NCBI GenBank assembly: GCA_001804045.1
Contig: MHFD01000024.1
Span: forward strand, 1-5,026
Origin: Omnitrophica bacterium RBG_13_46_9
GTDB lineage: Bacteria; Omnitrophota; Gorgyraeia; JABMRN01; RBG-13-46-9
DNA length: 5,026 nt
Direction: 5' to 3'
Part shown: in pieces, positions 4,587-5,026 of the stretch
How the letters are laid out: the number at the start of each line of letters is the position of its first letter
Numbering within the stretch: position 1 is the stretch's first letter
The notes under the pieces: model-generated
The model's database searches: none
Seen by the model: only the letters and a program-made list of their open reading frames with translations
Told to the model about the DNA's origin: nothing
Program-made: the position numbers and the translations under genes

Positions 4587-5026
4587 GGCGGGTACGATAT
4601 CTTATCATAATAAGTTTTTTTGCTGTGATAGCTTTTTATCCGGCATCATTTCGCCAGGTTCAGGCTGAAGACGCCGGTGTCCAAACACTCTCTTCCGCAC
4701 AGGCCATAAATACTTCTACGGCTACCACACTGTCGGAAGGTGTTATACCCGGAGGAATGAACGGCAACATTTCACTGGATCTGCGCAATATAGATATTGT
4801 CGAAGCGCTTAAGTTTTTAGCGGTAAAAGCCGGAGCCAATATTATCGCCACAAAGAATGTATCCGGAAGGGTCACTCTTATGGTAGAGGATGTGCCGGTG
4901 AAAGATATATTTGATATTATGCTCCGATCGAACGGGCTTGCCTATGCCAAGCACGGAGATATTTATAATATCATGACCGAAGAAGAATATAAAGCTATTT
5001 TCGGCAAAAAATTTTCCGATATCCGC
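4583..5026 (+). CDS. PilQ/GspD-family secretin, N-terminal part, cut by window end
   Basis: The frame is open from the ATG at 4583 to the last base, giving 148 residues of a longer protein. Residues 1-28 form a Sec signal peptide: basic MRRVR, a hydrophobic core LIIISFFAVIAFYP, and a likely cleavage after VQA at 28. A Ser/Thr-rich linker follows (35-55). Residues about 62-131 match the secretin/TonB short N-terminal (STN/N0) fold: ISLDLRNIDIVEALKFLAVKAG, then NIIATKNVSGRVTLMVEDVPVKDIFDIML, then GLAYAKHGDIYNIM. This domain faces the periplasm and in relatives contacts inner-membrane partners such as the PilP/GspC-like protein encoded just upstream. The repeated N-domains and the beta-barrel gate should lie beyond the window. 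Whether it serves a type IV pilus or type II secretion cannot be decided here. The ATGA overlap points to translational coupling with the preceding gene. Confidence 0.88.
   Translation, partial: MRRVRYLIIISFFAVIAFYPASFRQVQAEDAGVQTLSSAQAINTSTATTLSEGVIPGGMNGNISLDLRNIDIVEALKFLAVKAGANIIATKNVSGRVTLMVEDVPVKDIFDIMLRSNGLAYAKHGDIYNIMTEEEYKAIFGKKFSDIR

Noticed and set aside
4660..4875. Minus-strand 71-aa open frame opposite the secretin start
   Set aside because: The plus strand encodes a signal peptide and a good secretin N-domain, so this is a shadow.

Overview
The window reads as a chromosomal fragment of a Gram-negative bacterium of intermediate GC content. The start of a secretin with a Sec-type signal peptide implies an outer membrane. 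Tandem radical SAM/B12-type proteins, short MerR-like regulators, and a compact ATPase / bitopic membrane protein / secretin run fit an uncultured lineage such as Omnitrophota. That placement is a guess from gene style and was not tested. All supported genes are on the + strand.

Region 1 (1-2246) holds two consecutive radical SAM genes. The first lacks its 5' end: the window opens inside its CxxxCxxC cluster motif. The second is complete, with a cobalamin-binding-like N-terminal domain followed by a radical SAM domain. They are 2 nt apart and probably co-transcribed; their substrates cannot be read from the sequence.

Region 2 (2247-3066) is a regulatory island. It holds two small helix-turn-helix proteins (97 and 82 aa), each preceded by a strong sigma70-like promoter. 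The first promoter sits so close to its ATG that the mRNA may be leaderless. The second is embedded in a perfect 12-bp inverted repeat and followed by three perfect copies of a 10-bp AT-rich unit. The island ends in a nested inverted-repeat element that runs into the start codon of the next gene.

Region 3 (3067-5026) is the start of a secretin-based envelope operon: a soluble ExeA/MshM-like AAA ATPase, a single-pass inner-membrane protein with a PilP/GspB/GspC-like periplasmic domain, and the N-terminus of a PilQ/GspD-family secretin cut by the window end. The genes overlap by 43 and 4 nt, so translational coupling is likely. The inferred picture is that the ATPase and membrane protein help build or place the secretin pore of a type IV pilus or type II secretion machine, with the small MerR-like protein upstream as a candidate local regulator.
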